Origin: Pelargonium nanum
Taxonomy: Eukaryota; Streptophyta; Magnoliopsida; Geraniales; Geraniaceae
Reading direction: 5' to 3'
Length of the DNA stretch: 39,528 nucleotides
Assembly (NCBI GenBank): GCA_036897485.1
Contig: JAYMTF010000334.1
Location: forward strand, 1-39,528
A program made the translations under genes and the position numbers. The notes under the pieces are model-generated. The model made no database searches and had not been told where the DNA came from. It saw only the letters and a program-made list of their open reading frames with translations. Below are positions 10,376-22,289 of this stretch, in pieces. How positions within the stretch are numbered: position 1 is the first letter of the stretch; every line of letters begins with the position of its first letter.

Positions 10376-10402
10376 TACCGTCGATAAAAAAAATCGACGG
10401 TG
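10376..10402. repeat. Short perfect inverted repeat with A-rich loop
   Basis: ACCGTCGAT and ATCGACGGT are perfect 9-bp arms around an A7 spacer. Such ACCGTCG-type motifs occur in subterminal regions of CACTA-type elements, so it may be a transposon remnant in the spacer between copies 2 and 3. It could also act as a hairpin. No full element is delimited. Confidence 0.6.
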
Positions 10403-10868
10403 GTTGAAAATCAATAGCAACTATTAATTGAAACTTACACTCATCTACGTACATCTGTTGGCGTAATTGCGATTTTGAAAAGTATTAATTTGTGTGTAAC
10501 ATTTTTCTCCCACAAACACCCAAAATAAATCAAAATATTTCAAAATATATTAACATATACTTTCTCTTTATTGATAGTATATATGACATATACATCAAAG
10601 GAAAGCAAAACATTACAAAAAGCTTTACAATATTACATATATCTACTAATTAATTAACACTTGAGTGGGAGAGCATATACATCACAAATTATCCCCCCAA
10701 GTTGCTTTTCCTTCATTCCTTGTCTTCTTATACACAAATTGTAACAAATTAGTGTATATAATTATAATTTCTCATTACAATAAATGTTGATTTCACATAA
10801 CAAAAATAAAAAACCTCCAAAATTACAAGCAAAACCACAGGAGAGGAGAACAATACACATCCAATAAT

Positions 10869-11039
10869 TTAAGTAGGAACCATTACCAATGGGATAACTT
10901 GGTCGTGCCCCTCGCCAACCTCTTCTGCGATTGTCGCCAGAGTCGGAGAATTCGAGGCCTTGCGCGGGAATATCATCTCTGCCGGAGCAACCTCATTCAT
11001 CCATGACTGCATTTGTGCACGCCTAATTTGCTTCACCAT
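10869..11039 (-). CDS. Small protein, tandem copy 3 (56 aa, divergent member)
   Basis: The ATG at 11039 opens a 56-codon frame ending TAA at 10869-10871. The protein starts MVKQIRRAQMQSWMNEVAPA, continues EMIFPRKASNSPTLATIAEE and ends VGEGHDQVIPLVMVPT. The shared elements are a basic N terminus, an EVAP segment, a Pro-containing hydrophobic stretch, and SNSPTLATIAEE where copies 1 and 2 have SxSPxLETIAED. The acidic tail is replaced by a short Gly/Glu segment and a hydrophobic end. A TATA-like TATTTAAA lies at 11143-11136, about 100 bp upstream, with a purine-rich leader between. The same strand and order as copies 1 and 2 support a tandem family. Homology to the other two rests on a short core, so confidence is lower. 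The function is unknown. Confidence 0.62.
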   Translation of the reverse strand: MVKQIRRAQMQSWMNEVAPAEMIFPRKASNSPTLATIAEEVGEGHDQVIPLVMVPT

Positions 11040-11149
11040 TCTAAAAGGAGAACAACTGTAAGGTCACCGATTGAGATTTTCGGCTATCTCTTCTTCCTTC
11101 CTTGTAGGTTAAGAAAGAAGAGACGGATGTGCGAGTTTAAATAGAGAAA

Positions 11150-12790
11150 AGAAAAAAAATATATTTAATGAGATTGAATATGTATGAAGAGACCTATATA
11201 GAGATGAAAAATGATTATAATAGACATTGCTATTATTGGAACGTGACAATGAATGGTAATTGGCAAGTGTGCGAAGAAAATGGCGGAAATGACTGGCTAA
11301 TAAAAGAAGATTGAAGAGAAATTAGGTATGCGCCTTCACATAGATCTGAATTTTTCTTCAAAATCTAAGTTCAAAATAATATTTTCATCAAATTCAGATC
11401 GACCGAAATTTTATAAATTATCCAAACCTCAATAATATTGAGCTAAGTTTATCATAATTTAGTTTTTAATATTCTAGATAAAAATCTAGAGCAACAAATA
11501 TTCGATCCACATTTTTTTTTGAATTAATACACGAGCATGCCTAATTATTTGTAGTATCAAGTCGGATTAGTCATGCATATGTTCGGATCAAGTTGCACAA
11601 CCTTACCAAATTTTTCATGACAAACCCGCACTTCTTATGATCAAGCTGGAGTTAGGTATTTCCAATCCAATCTCAAAATTCAAATTGAGAGTTCTAGCTC
11701 ATCCAAACTCCCACATGTTAAAAGGTTAGCGTGTTTAGACTCACATATGTTTTAACTGTGTCGAAGAACCCAACGCATTTAGAATCGTGTTAGGCACACG
11801 TAAGATTAATTAATCGTGTTGTGACATACCCAACTTGCAAACTTGAGGGTATAATTACATATTTATCTTAATAACATGTAAATGTGTTGTATATATCAAT
11901 CATAATGTATTCAGTCGTGTCGTGCAACACAACTGAATACATTCATAACCCATTTAGTTTATATATTAAACATGACGAGTTCTCATGTTGGACCGGGTAA
12001 CACAATTACAAGACGTGTCGTGCAACAGCACACAAACAACCTAAAGCCCGACACACACTTGTCAGCTCTACTCTAGGTATGCCTCAATATTGTGACTTTA
12101 CAATGCAGCAACTAATACTCAAGGACATAGAGACCCCATTGCCATTAGACTCAAAAGCAACAAGAATGGTAAAATTTCAGAATCTTAAAGTGGCACACAA
12201 GGCCCTTGTTAATCAAACATAAGAGTATATTGACATACAATCACATCTAAGGAACAATTACCAACTCTAGAGAAATCTATATAACACAAATTTAATCTAA
12301 AAATATGCTAGCATAAGAACCAAATGAAAACAAAGCACAATAAAAGTTAACAATCATGGCAACAAAAACAGAGTTTATCAACTTATCATTGAAAAGATAC
12401 AGACAAGTGAACAGATCATACTTCCTATCAGAAAACTGTAACATATCCAAGTACTCAATTGGGGATTAATTGGACAAACTCAACAAAATATACAAGCAAG
12501 ACCAAAACATTAATGGCACGAGACTAAGTTGGGGAAAATAAGATTGCCATTAACATCTAATCACAATACATGAGAGATTAAAAGGAAAATATCAAGTAAT
12601 GTCTAGTATAGCAGATATTAATCATTATTAAGTTACAGTTCTACCCAAGTTTATGAAGGACCATGCAATTAACAGACCCAAAGATTGACCTGAAACTCAA
12701 ATGATGGCATCAATTTTTTTAAAAAAAACAATCACATTGATTGGAAAACGAAGGCAACACAGAAACTTAATCAAAATAAGGTTTTATTAA
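11150..12790. other. AT-rich gene-free region with dispersed repeat
   Basis: Between about 11740 and 12060 the phrase CGTGTCGTGCAACA occurs twice (near 11920 and 12015), with 'ggaccgggtaacac' and 'aaagcccgacac', the same scattered repeat style as near 3200 and 15715-16220. No protein gene, RNA gene or terminal repeat is evident. Confidence 0.45.
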
Positions 12791-12800
12791 CAAACAAAAT

Positions 12801-13830
12801 AGCCAAAGTCGCATTTCAAGTGAATAGAGCAGAATGGAAAAAATAACCAGATCAGCATCAGTCAACAATGAAACTGATAATGCATTACAAATCAATTAGA
12901 ACTACATAATGTTAAGTGCTGAACTAAAAGAGGGCTGAAACCTATGATAAAATGTATTGAAAACCCTCCAGAACCTCAACATACCAACACTAATTTCACA
13001 AACACCATTCAGAGCAATTATATACAAGTACAAAAAAGGCACAACACAACATGCAATCAAATTAACTTCCAAGAAAACATATTAAAAACAATACTATCCC
13101 TTCATTTTCTAATCCAAATGAATGTAAAACAAAATTAGCAACTATAGCATAATCCTGGTACTGCATTAGTAAAATGTATCACCAAAAGTAAAATCCAATT
13201 TAAGTTCAAAAACAATATCCAAAAACACTGACAAAAAGCCATACATCTCCCAATTCAAATTGTGATAATAAAACTACAGATGGAGACTTACTAAATGAAA
13301 TTTAAAAAATCATTTAGCCAAGTAACAAACAGCATAGCCAAAGTCACGAGAATAGATAACAAGGCCAAGAAAACCAAAACATCAATCATCATTATGATTC
13401 CTGATCCATACCGATGATGTACTAAAAATCAATCAGAACTACAAATGTTGAGTGCTAAGTTAGCAGAAACATGAAGCCTATGAAGCATTGTATTAAACCA
13501 TCCATGACCTTAACTTCCAACAAGTAAACAATTCAGAGCAATACATAAAATGCACAGCACAGCACAGCATGCAATCAAAATCTTATGAAAACCAATATTC
13601 TAATTCCTCATTTATAGGGTTTATAATTTATATTTTCATCAATCCAATGGGCTCATTTAATGCAAAATAGTTGTACTGCATAAGTAAATGTATTACCAAA
13701 TTTGAAATTTCGATTCAAGTTAAGAAATATCATCCAAAACCACTAATAAGAAGTCATACATCTCCCATTCAAATTTGGATAATAAACCTAAAGTTGGAGA
13801 CATTCTAATTGAAATTTAAAAAACCATTAA
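12801..13830. repeat. Two-copy tandem duplication, unit about 515-535 bp
   Basis: AGCCAAAGTC occurs at 12801 and 13336 (offset 535) and ATACATCTCC at 13241 and 13756 (offset 515). Between them both copies share, in order, 'gttgagtgct/gttaagtgct', 'cagagcaat', 'catgcaatcaaa', 'ctgcat..gtaaa', 'ccaaaa.cact' and 'ggagac'. The drift from 535 to 515 shows indels, so the duplication is old. It lies just 3' of the RPL12 gene and has no coding frame. Confidence 0.8.
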
Positions 13831-13903
13831 CGATCCTTTAAATAACCAAAACTGATAGTAAAGCACAGAAAATTTAATTTTTTAAAACGAACCCACATTT
13901 TCT

Positions 13904-14404
13904 TCAATCCTGAGGAATCTCAACATCGCCATTATCGATCTCCTCCTGCAAATCCTTCGGGTCCTTGCCGTCGACTGTACAACCAACCGAGACACAAGTA
14001 CCCAAAATCTCCTTCACAGTTCCAGCGAGCTCCTTGGCCATAGATCTGGGCCTCATGACCTTCGCGATCTCGATCACATCATCGAGCGAGATGTTGCCAC
14101 TGTGCTTGATGTTCTTCACCTTCTTCCTGTCGCGCTCCGGCTCCTTGAGGGCCTTGATGACGAGCGCGGCGGCGGAGGGGACGACGGAGACCTTGGCCTG
14201 CCGGTTCTGGACGGTGAGTTTGACGGTGACGCGAAGACCCTTCCAGTCCTTTCCGGTCTCCTTGGCGATGTCTTCACCGATCTTTTTTGGGGAGAGACCG
14301 AGAGGACCGATCTTGGGGGCGAGGGAACTGGCGGCTCCGACCTCGCCGCCGGTGACGCGGACGTAGACCTCGACGACCTGGGAGGGATCGAACTTGGGCG
14401 GCAT
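13904..14404 (-). CDS. RPL12: Cytosolic 60S ribosomal protein uL11 (L12)
   Basis: This is a single uninterrupted exon of 166 codons, the standard length for plant cytosolic L12. The start [20 protein letters not shown] leads into the N-terminal domain (residues about 10-70, including [20 protein letters not shown]), which forms part of the GTPase-associated centre at the stalk base. The C-terminal RNA-binding domain (about 75-140) contains [17 protein letters not shown], and the tail is acidic. It binds 25S rRNA next to the P-stalk and helps recruit elongation factors. The coding region is GC-rich against AT-rich flanks, as expected for an expressed gene. Three telo-boxes and five site II elements lie upstream. 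No defect is visible. Confidence 0.97.
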   Translation of the reverse strand: MPPKFDPSQVVEVYVRVTGGEVGAASSLAPKIGPLGLSPKKIGEDIAKETGKDWKGLRVTVKLTVQNRQAKVSVVPSAAALVIKALKEPERDRKKVKNIKHSGNISLDDVIEIAKVMRPRSMAKELAGTVKEILGTCVSVGCTVDGKDPKDLQEEIDNGDVEIPQD

Positions 14405-14425
14405 GGTTGGTGGTTTTGGGGTTGC

Positions 14426-14731
14426 TAGGGTTTGCTGTGTTGTGGAGATTGAGACGAGACTCTCTCTGGGAGGCGCAGCGAGCTGGAGAAGATGGAGTGT
14501 GGCATTTTAGGGTTCATTTAAATGTGTAGGGTTTTGGAGATGGTGGTGAAATGACTTTAATGCCCTGGGTGTAGAGGGAGTTTTACAAGATTTTGTGGGC
14601 CGGTTAATTTTTGTGAGGCCCGTTTTTGTGTGTGTAAATGGGCTGATAAGTGAAAAGCCCATAACTTGTTATGGGATTATATGAAAAAGCCCAATAATCA
14701 TAGCAGAGGTAAGCAAATAAAGGATTGGGCC
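14426..14731 (-). promoter_or_regulatory. RPL12: RPL12 promoter: telo-boxes and site II elements
   Basis: Telo-boxes (TAGGGTTT/TAGGGTT on plus, AAACCCTA on the gene strand) lie at 14426-14433, 14508-14514 and 14527-14534. Site II TGGGCY elements lie at 14596-14601, 14639-14644, 14656-14661, 14688-14693 and 14726-14731, in both orientations. This telo-box plus TGGGCY combination is the known signature of plant ribosomal protein promoters, bound by TCP factors and telo-box proteins in dividing cells. Confidence 0.8.
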
Positions 14732-14749
14732 TACCAATCCCACTCACCT

Positions 14750-17700
14750 CTAACATTTCTCTGATGCATGCACTTCATAGGTGTTATTAATGATTTGAGG
14801 ATGTGACATTCCAAGATTTAAAACTCATAGTAATAAATTTGTGAACGCCCGAATTCATTTTATTAGTGTCTTTGCTCGGTCATATCCAATAAATAATTAC
14901 TGTGATACATATTTTTTGGCGTTCAATTTTATATACGACACATAGAATATGAAGTCTCAAACAAAGTGTTAGTGAGTGAGGCTTAGTCATCACTATCATC
15001 ACTTGAACCTCGGTGATCGAATCCAATAGAATGAATATGAGTGTTAATTAATAATGTATCATCCTCTCATCAGTTAATGCATGAACTATTAATTAGTAGT
15101 GTCATTTCACATAGATTTATACACATTGAGTGCATATATTACATGTGTCAAAATCCTAATAGAGAAGAATGGAAAGTGCGATAACCATATGCTCGTCCCC
15201 CAGTTGACACGTGGCATGCATGCACTTAAAATACGTGCATCATGCTATGTGTTCTTAGTTGGGTTATCTCACCGGTAATCGCTATCTATTGATTGAGAGT
15301 GAGTCAAGCCACTAGAAAATGCTGATTCATAATTTATGACTCATACTCGTTTTTATATTTTTGCATATACATTGCATATTGTGATATCGATCATGCTCCT
15401 ATGCTAATGTAAATGTATAAATATTGGTATGTTTCCACATAAACCCACATAATTAGTGTGCCAACGACTAGATCTCCCTAGAAGTTTCTGGTCCTCTAGT
15501 AAATAAAGAAACACAAGACATGATAGACATTTACCCCCATGTCTTTTCACATTATTGGCCTCATATAATTCTCATGCGCATGCATTTCTTGCAGCAATAA
15601 TTCTCAATCATAAATCTTCAGCCATTAATGATTCTCTTTATCTTTGACCTAACTGGTCACTATTCACCATTCGTGCGTGCAACCATATTGAAAGTGAATG
15701 GTGTGTTTTGGACAGTTCAACACGAACACAACGACATACATAACAATTATATTGAACACAATACAACATTTTAAGACAGTGAGTTCATGAGTCATATCAA
15801 CACGACACATTATAAGTTTACATTCGATTTGAATTCACCTATTGTGTTTAGAGACAAACCCATATCAAATTCTTTTTTTCAATATTCCGCATCAGGTGGA
15901 GTGCTAATGAATCTTGAATCAAAAGATTGTGATGTCATTCACTGCTTAAAATACTAGTTGGGTCATCCGCCTACCAACTTAGTTTTTTGGGTTGTAGTTA
16001 AGTTTCAACACGATTGACATAAACTCGATCCAACATAATGCGCACGATATAAAACCAACATGTTTCCTACATTATTGTGATTACTATACAATTTTACTTG
16101 CTAAGTGTGTGTGTGTTGGACGTGTCGTGCGTGTCACAATAACACCATATCGAACACGGACAAAATAAGATTACAAATCATATCCCCCAAACACGCTAAC
16201 TTCGAGTAGTGTATCGTGTTAGGACACAATGGCTAGTTACATTTTATAATTGTCTTGTCCATTACATGCATGCATGCGTGCGGTTCTCAACTACAGTGTC
16301 TGCATGGCAAGTTTTGATTGGACCATGAAACTTAATAAATAACATATATGTAACAAGTTAGGCAGTTGAAGAAAATTTAATCTATGTTCACTGTTCAGGT
16401 CACCAACCATATTGATTGGCTGCAGGTTCATCCTAATCCAGAATAGAGATATATACATTGTGACTGTGCATGCATGTGTGGGGTATACATGTATATTAAT
16501 ATCTCCAAAACGCAACCTTATCCAGGATAAAGATACAAACATTGTTACACGTTTTGCATTAATAAAGTTATGGCCATGCATGGCCTTGTCTATTTCACTT
16601 CATCAACTCATCTTAATTCCTCTTGATAATGTTGTTGACTGTTGAGGGCTTATTTTGTCACATCCAATATCATGTTCTACATGTTTTTCATTTTTTTTCT
16701 CTTTAGATATTTAGGTTTTGCTTCTAGAAGTTGAGCGAGTGACTCTTAGCTTGAAGATGATCGACGTGGTTGTCGTGTGATCTCGAAATATGATTACTTA
16801 GAAAATAATAGGTTTATTGTGAAATTTAAAGTGATATTGTATAATAAATGATTGTATTTGATTTTATACATGACAATGATGATCCATAATATCAGTTGTA
16901 TAAATAAATAAATAATCACTTGATCTGTTCAAATTTTACAATGAGAGTAAAATTATTGTGTAAGTGACTCTTTCTATACTTTTCCATTATAATAGTTTCG
17001 TATACAAACGTCCTTCCAAATGTTGCTTGTTGAACATGGTTTTATTCATAGCCGTTTCTAAAAATCTCGAACATCTTGAAAATGTGATTCGCACATATGC
17101 TTCGCTCATAATATATGGTTAAATTATGATTATTCATATATAGATTCATATCAAATTTGATTCTTCATATTTTTTTCATATTAGTGATTTATTGATTAAT
17201 TGTCTCACTCGCATTTGTTCAAAATCTCAATTTATATTTACTCATTGTAAGTCCAATATTTTACTCTTGCCATTACCTTCATATGACTAAGCCAACAACT
17301 AAATTTCGTTTGAAAAAAAAACATTGTTTGGTGTATACAATTATGGTCCCTACTAAGAAATTAAACAATGATTGGGAGATGACATTTAGTAAGAGATAAA
17401 AATGTCCATACATACATGTATATTTTTTCAAGTCTATTTACAATTATATCCCTAAAATAAATTTGCAGCCTTCAAAGAGTTAAAATTAAAATTTGATACT
17501 TACATGTTTGAAGCTCAATAATTGTGCATCATAAATATTGATGTAGAAATGTTGGGTCCTACTTCCAACTGTTGTAAGAACAAAAACAACACACCATGTT
17601 GCTTACCTCACTGGCCAATCCCATGAATTATTATGGTAGCTCAAAACTATAGAATAAAATGCAATAAACTACAAGCTATACATTACCTAATGCTTGAGTG

Positions 17701-18100
17701 AGCAGATTGTGTGTGACCAAAACTGAACTTGCAAGCTCTTGTCTAGTGTCAACTAATGCTTTGCTACCAATAAAAAGGAGATATTGAAAATCTTCTCCTT
17801 TTGTTATTTTGCATGATTTGGAGATATATTGGGTATGTGATCTTAACCTACCTCTACTTTTTGATGACAAACTACACATGTAAAGTGAATTTTGTAAGGG
17901 AAATAAAGACATGAAAATGATCTTTATAGATGCTACTTTGTTTAACAGTATAAAAGATTGAATGACGGAACAATTGTTGACATCTTGTAAAAACGTTGTT
18001 TTCATCTATCGTTTGGTACATATGAATTACATATTAATTAGTGTTTGCAATGATAAATGTATGGAACTCCAATAATTGTTGTTTGCCTAATATTACAAAT
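14750..18100. other. Gene-poor AT-rich region
   Basis: No protein gene is supported. Several CATGCATG-type motifs occur: GCATGCATGC near 15213, CATGCATGCATGCGTGCG near 16265, GCATGCATG near 16467, and a perfect 14-bp palindrome GGCCATGCATGGCC at 16572-16585. Dispersed 'cgtgtcgtgcgtgtcac'-type repeat lies at 15715-15860 and 16005-16220. Two imperfect copies of a 36-bp phrase (ATCCAGAATAGAGATA / ATCCAGGATAAAGATA) lie near 16429 and 16513. Confidence 0.45.
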
Positions 18101-18121
18101 TTAAACGTTAGTTTTGACACT

Positions 18122-18269
18122 GATTTTTTTTAATCGGTTGAGTATATAATATGGGGCAGTTCTCCCCTTTTAACCCAAAATTTCACCCCACCTGACGCAA
18201 TGAGAGTTGAACTCACGACCTCTCACATGAAGATGTGTAACTTGACTATTGCGTCATCTTCTAAGGAAC
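18122..18269 (-). mobile_element. tRNA-related SINE with 12-bp target-site duplication
   Basis: AGTTTTGACACT occurs at 18110-18121 and 18270-18281, bounding a 148-bp body. Read on the minus strand, the body opens near an A-box-like GACGCAATAGTCAAGTT, has a B-box-like GTGAGTTCAACTCTC about 40 bp later, and ends in an A-run (GATTAAAAAAAATC). This is the full layout of a plant SINE, and the intact flanking duplication suggests a relatively recent insertion. Confidence 0.8.
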
Positions 18270-18281
18270 AGTTTTGACACT

Positions 18282-21200
18282 AATAAATATATGCAAATCC
18301 TATAATATCAATTAATATGTTAGTTTTAATAAGCGCAATTGCTCTTACTAAAATTCTATCACTAAAATGTATTTCAATTTTTTCACTTTTACCACTGTTA
18401 TTTTCACTTTGCCCCACAAATATTTTGTTATAACCTTGTACATAATAAGATTTGAGCAAAATATCTCAAATTTCACGTATTATTATTTAATTATTTATAT
18501 GTGAAAGTTCTCCCAATGCAATAGTACTCTAAAGTTGATTCAAGCATAATTTTACTCTCTTTTGAGTTTTGGGCACAAAAATTTATATAAAAGGTTGAAT
18601 TGATTAAATATAATTACTAGTATATAGCAACACCATTATTGTTGTATTTACATAATCTATTTGCACAAACTTTATCTTTTTGAAATGCCAGATTTTACTT
18701 CATTCAAGATAAGCATGCAATCAAGTTTATTTTATTTTTTTTATCTTTTACCACTCATTGGTTAATTTTTTGTGGTTCATGATCTTTGCCCATAAAAAAT
18801 AAAGTCACGTGGTCCACTCCAATCCATCCAAGTCTTGTGAAACATAACCAAGAGTTAATTATTATATATTTATATTAGTTAATATTATGTGGAACACTAA
18901 TAGTTAATTTATGTGACTTGGACTTGGACTAGAGTTTTATTTCTGATGTTTTACATATATATTTACAACTCTATTAATGTTTATAGAAATTTGGACCCAT
19001 TTATGTTAATTTGTTTATCTCCAGTCTTTTAGACGTTCTTTCTTTACTAAAGGTTTTGACAAGAGATTTTGTTACAGGAGAAACCAAGCTCGAAACTCTT
19101 ATAAAGGTTGTTGAAACTAGTATTTTTTAAAAATTACCCTTAATATTGCTCATGTTTGTTACGAAAACAACCTTAATTTAAACATTTATATCATTCAGAC
19201 AAAAGTTGTTTTAGTTATGAAAATAAGAAAATCATGTGACATCATGTTTAGATAAACATATTTTTACTCTATAAAGTAACTAGATCATTCTACTTATAAA
19301 GTTGAATTGATGCTGGTTAACTCACATGTACTGTCAGATGATTACGTCGACCAATTATGTTGGCTCATATTCAATATGATTCAATTCGCATGTAAAATAT
19401 AAATTTCTTAATATAATTTTTCACTTAATATATTTGATGACACTTTTATTAAAATACTATTCTTACCAACCAATTTGGTTTTACACAAATTTTTTTAACA
19501 TCTTTTCATATATAGGTTTGTCAAACAAAACATTTATTATATTTTATCTATTTTCAAGCTTCCAGACACATTTTTACATACACTTTATCTTTATAAACAA
19601 GTGAAGTAAAGCATCCAAATAATGCATTACTTATATATATAATATGAGTAATTAAATTAGTTAATTCATGTAGAACACAATTATTGGTGTCTTGAACATA
19701 ATTTTCTGTGCATAATTGTTGTAGGGATCAAAAACAGACACCTTCTAGAGGATTGGATTAAAGTGGACACATCTAAACCAATGACCTTACTTTGGCATTT
19801 TACAATACAAAGACAGTCCATGTGCACATGATTTATGAACAGAAGCATAATTAATTACAATATATTAATTAATCAAAACCACATTTTCATATGAACATAT
19901 ACAAAAGTAATCAACTACTTTTTTTCTTTTTCATTTTGATTATATTTAGAGGATTTCTTTTAAATAAAATAAGGTATTGGGCTAAGTATTTTATTAAGAA
20001 AATGGTTCAATTTCATATTTCAATTATCTATTTTGTTTAGAATTGGTATCAAATTTGATCATTATTTTTACATTTTGGTGCCAAATTATGTTATTTTGTT
20101 TTGAATTAGACCAACTTGTATTGATATCGTTTAACTAGATTGACATGACAATTTTTGTTAACATATATGGCCGGCAACTGACATTAAATTAGCCAAATTT
20201 ACTGATGAAGTCGATGTAGAACAAAATTGTATAATTGAGTGGCGTGACTGCCACGTCAATTTTATTAAAATTTGTTTTAAAATATACATTTTTTTAAATC
20301 TAACTAATTTAGGTGCCACATAATTGTCACACCAAAGATGATTGAAAACAAATCTTAAGTCTAATTTGGCAACACCAAACGCAATATTATGAATTTTACC
20401 AATTTAAAATAAAATAATATAAATAGTAAAAAAAATTAACATATATAAATTAATTACCAACTTTAATCAGAAAAATAGAAGTGATACAATAAAATATATT
20501 TTTGTGTTTTAACACGCGGTGATAAAATTTAAGTTTAAAATTCATTTGATTTATAAAATAAAAGTTTGGTGGTAAAGGTAAAGGTAACTTGTAGTAATAT
20601 ATGTTTTTCAATGCACATGCAACGAGAATAAATTTAATTAAATACATTAACTTGTTTTTCACATTGTCATGAAAAAAGATATTATATGAACTTTCGAGGA
20701 TATTGACTATAATGCAATTTCTTGGTTGTGTAAAGGTTTTTTCTTAAGATTAAACTGATTAAGCTAACAAAAATAAAATGGCATGTTAGTTTTATTTGAA
20801 ATAACATGATTGATGCGTCTGTTTTGAATCAGTCAAAGAAGACATATTACAATATTGTTGTCTTGTCCACGTGTAGGAAAGTTGAGCTTAAAATTATTCT
20901 AAGTGTCAAAATTTATTGTCTACGGTTGATGTATGATGATCAATGTATGTCTAGCTTTGGTCTTGGGTGTTGTACATGTGACTTGACAATGCAACACGCC
21001 AAAGAACGAGATACACAAGGTGTTTATGAGACGTCACCTCAAGCGTGAGAATGATATCTCAGTTTGAATACACAAAGGCTTCTGAAGCGCTCGAAAGCCA
21101 CACGCATTGCCATTCTTCTGGTATACTTGTAATTTTTTTATGTATCATCAATAATATTATATTGCCGGTTTTGTCTGAATTAAGAAATATTTTTTAATTA

Positions 21201-21530
21201 ATATTAATGAATAGATAATGCACTTTTGTCCCATGCACCGGCAAATAGTTGGGTACAATTTTAATTTTTGTTTATAAACCTTTGAAAATTTTAGTATTTT
21301 CCATTTTCGTATGTATGACTATTTCTATTTGTTTTTTTCAATATATAAATATAGATATATTTTAATTTATTTATAGTCAATAGAATAATTCTCAACATCT
21401 ATCATGACTTTAGACACACCACACTGTCCAATCACAGCCACCACCATCCATACAAAGTCTCCGATTGGGTTCCAAACCCAAATCATACGCCTCTCTCCAA
21501 TTACCATCTTACCCCTCTATCCATCCGTTT
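18282..21530. other. AT-rich region without a gene
   Basis: Only short frames are present, such as 20806-21048, with no recognisable domain and no splice-linked partner exon. I see no RNA gene, transposase or reverse transcriptase remnant. Confidence 0.45.
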
Positions 21531-21535
21531 GACAA

Positions 21536-21665
21536 ATGCAGGTTGGATCAAGTGGTTTAAACATTTCGAATTTTATTTGAGATCTCGGGTTTAAGTCTCC
21601 CTATTAACTGGGATGAATGATTTGGTTTTAAAAAGAAGAGCTACTCCCTAATGTAAGTTTGGGCT
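21536..21665 (+). mobile_element. SINE-like fragment
   Basis: The sequence contains GGATCAAGTGGTTTAAACA, which resembles an A box, then about 25 bp later GATCTCGGGTTTAAGTCTCC, a B-box-like motif, then 'aactgggatgaatgatttgg'. The spacing and order match a tRNA-derived SINE head. I could not find a convincing target duplication or A-tail, so the copy is old or truncated. Confidence 0.5.
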
Positions 21666-21669
21666 AATT

Positions 21670-22280
21670 ATTCTTAAATATAGAGTTTAATTCATAGAAC
21701 GAAAGTTTCGTACACAAATAACACTACTACCTTTTATGATTGCTCTCCCCAAATCTTATATGTTATTAACATTTTCTCTCTATGAAATTGATTTTTTCAC
21801 ACGCTAGAATACAATGAGATCTAAAGCACACAAATACAAAGCATAATTAAAGATGAGAAACAATGGCACACAAATGCTCGCGAACACTATACAAACTTGT
21901 GTGTCATATAAGGAGTTTCGATTTCGTTACAAGCCTGTTTGAATCCAAGTGAACGGTTGTTCACTACTCAATCAAATAAGGTCATAAGCATTTACAAACA
22001 ACACACAACAGTGCATGCCATATAATAAGACACAATCACGTTGCATGTCGTTCAAGGCTAAATTAACGATCATTCGCTGATTGTTCAAAATTCAAATATC
22101 AGTTAATTTTGTGATATCGCGCATTTATTTAAGTATGTCACATGACAAATTGTAGCGCTCAAATGAATATGCTCGACTTCTAGAGCGCGTTGTTCGAATT
22201 GGCTATGCGCTTTAAACATATTCTCTTCAATTTCCATAAACTCAACCCATTCCGCTTCCACCGTTGATCAAATTCACCCA
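21670..22280. other. AT-rich spacer, nothing recognised
   Basis: No coding frame, repeat array or RNA gene is supported in this stretch. Confidence 0.4.
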
Positions 22281-22289
22281 AATAATCAA

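Noticed and set aside
14102..14428. Plus-strand frames opposite RPL12
   Set aside because: They are antisense shadows of a GC-rich ribosomal protein gene.
20806..21048. Plus-strand 80-codon frame with several Cys residues
   Set aside because: There is no signal peptide, no consistent Cys spacing and no promoter, so it is probably chance.
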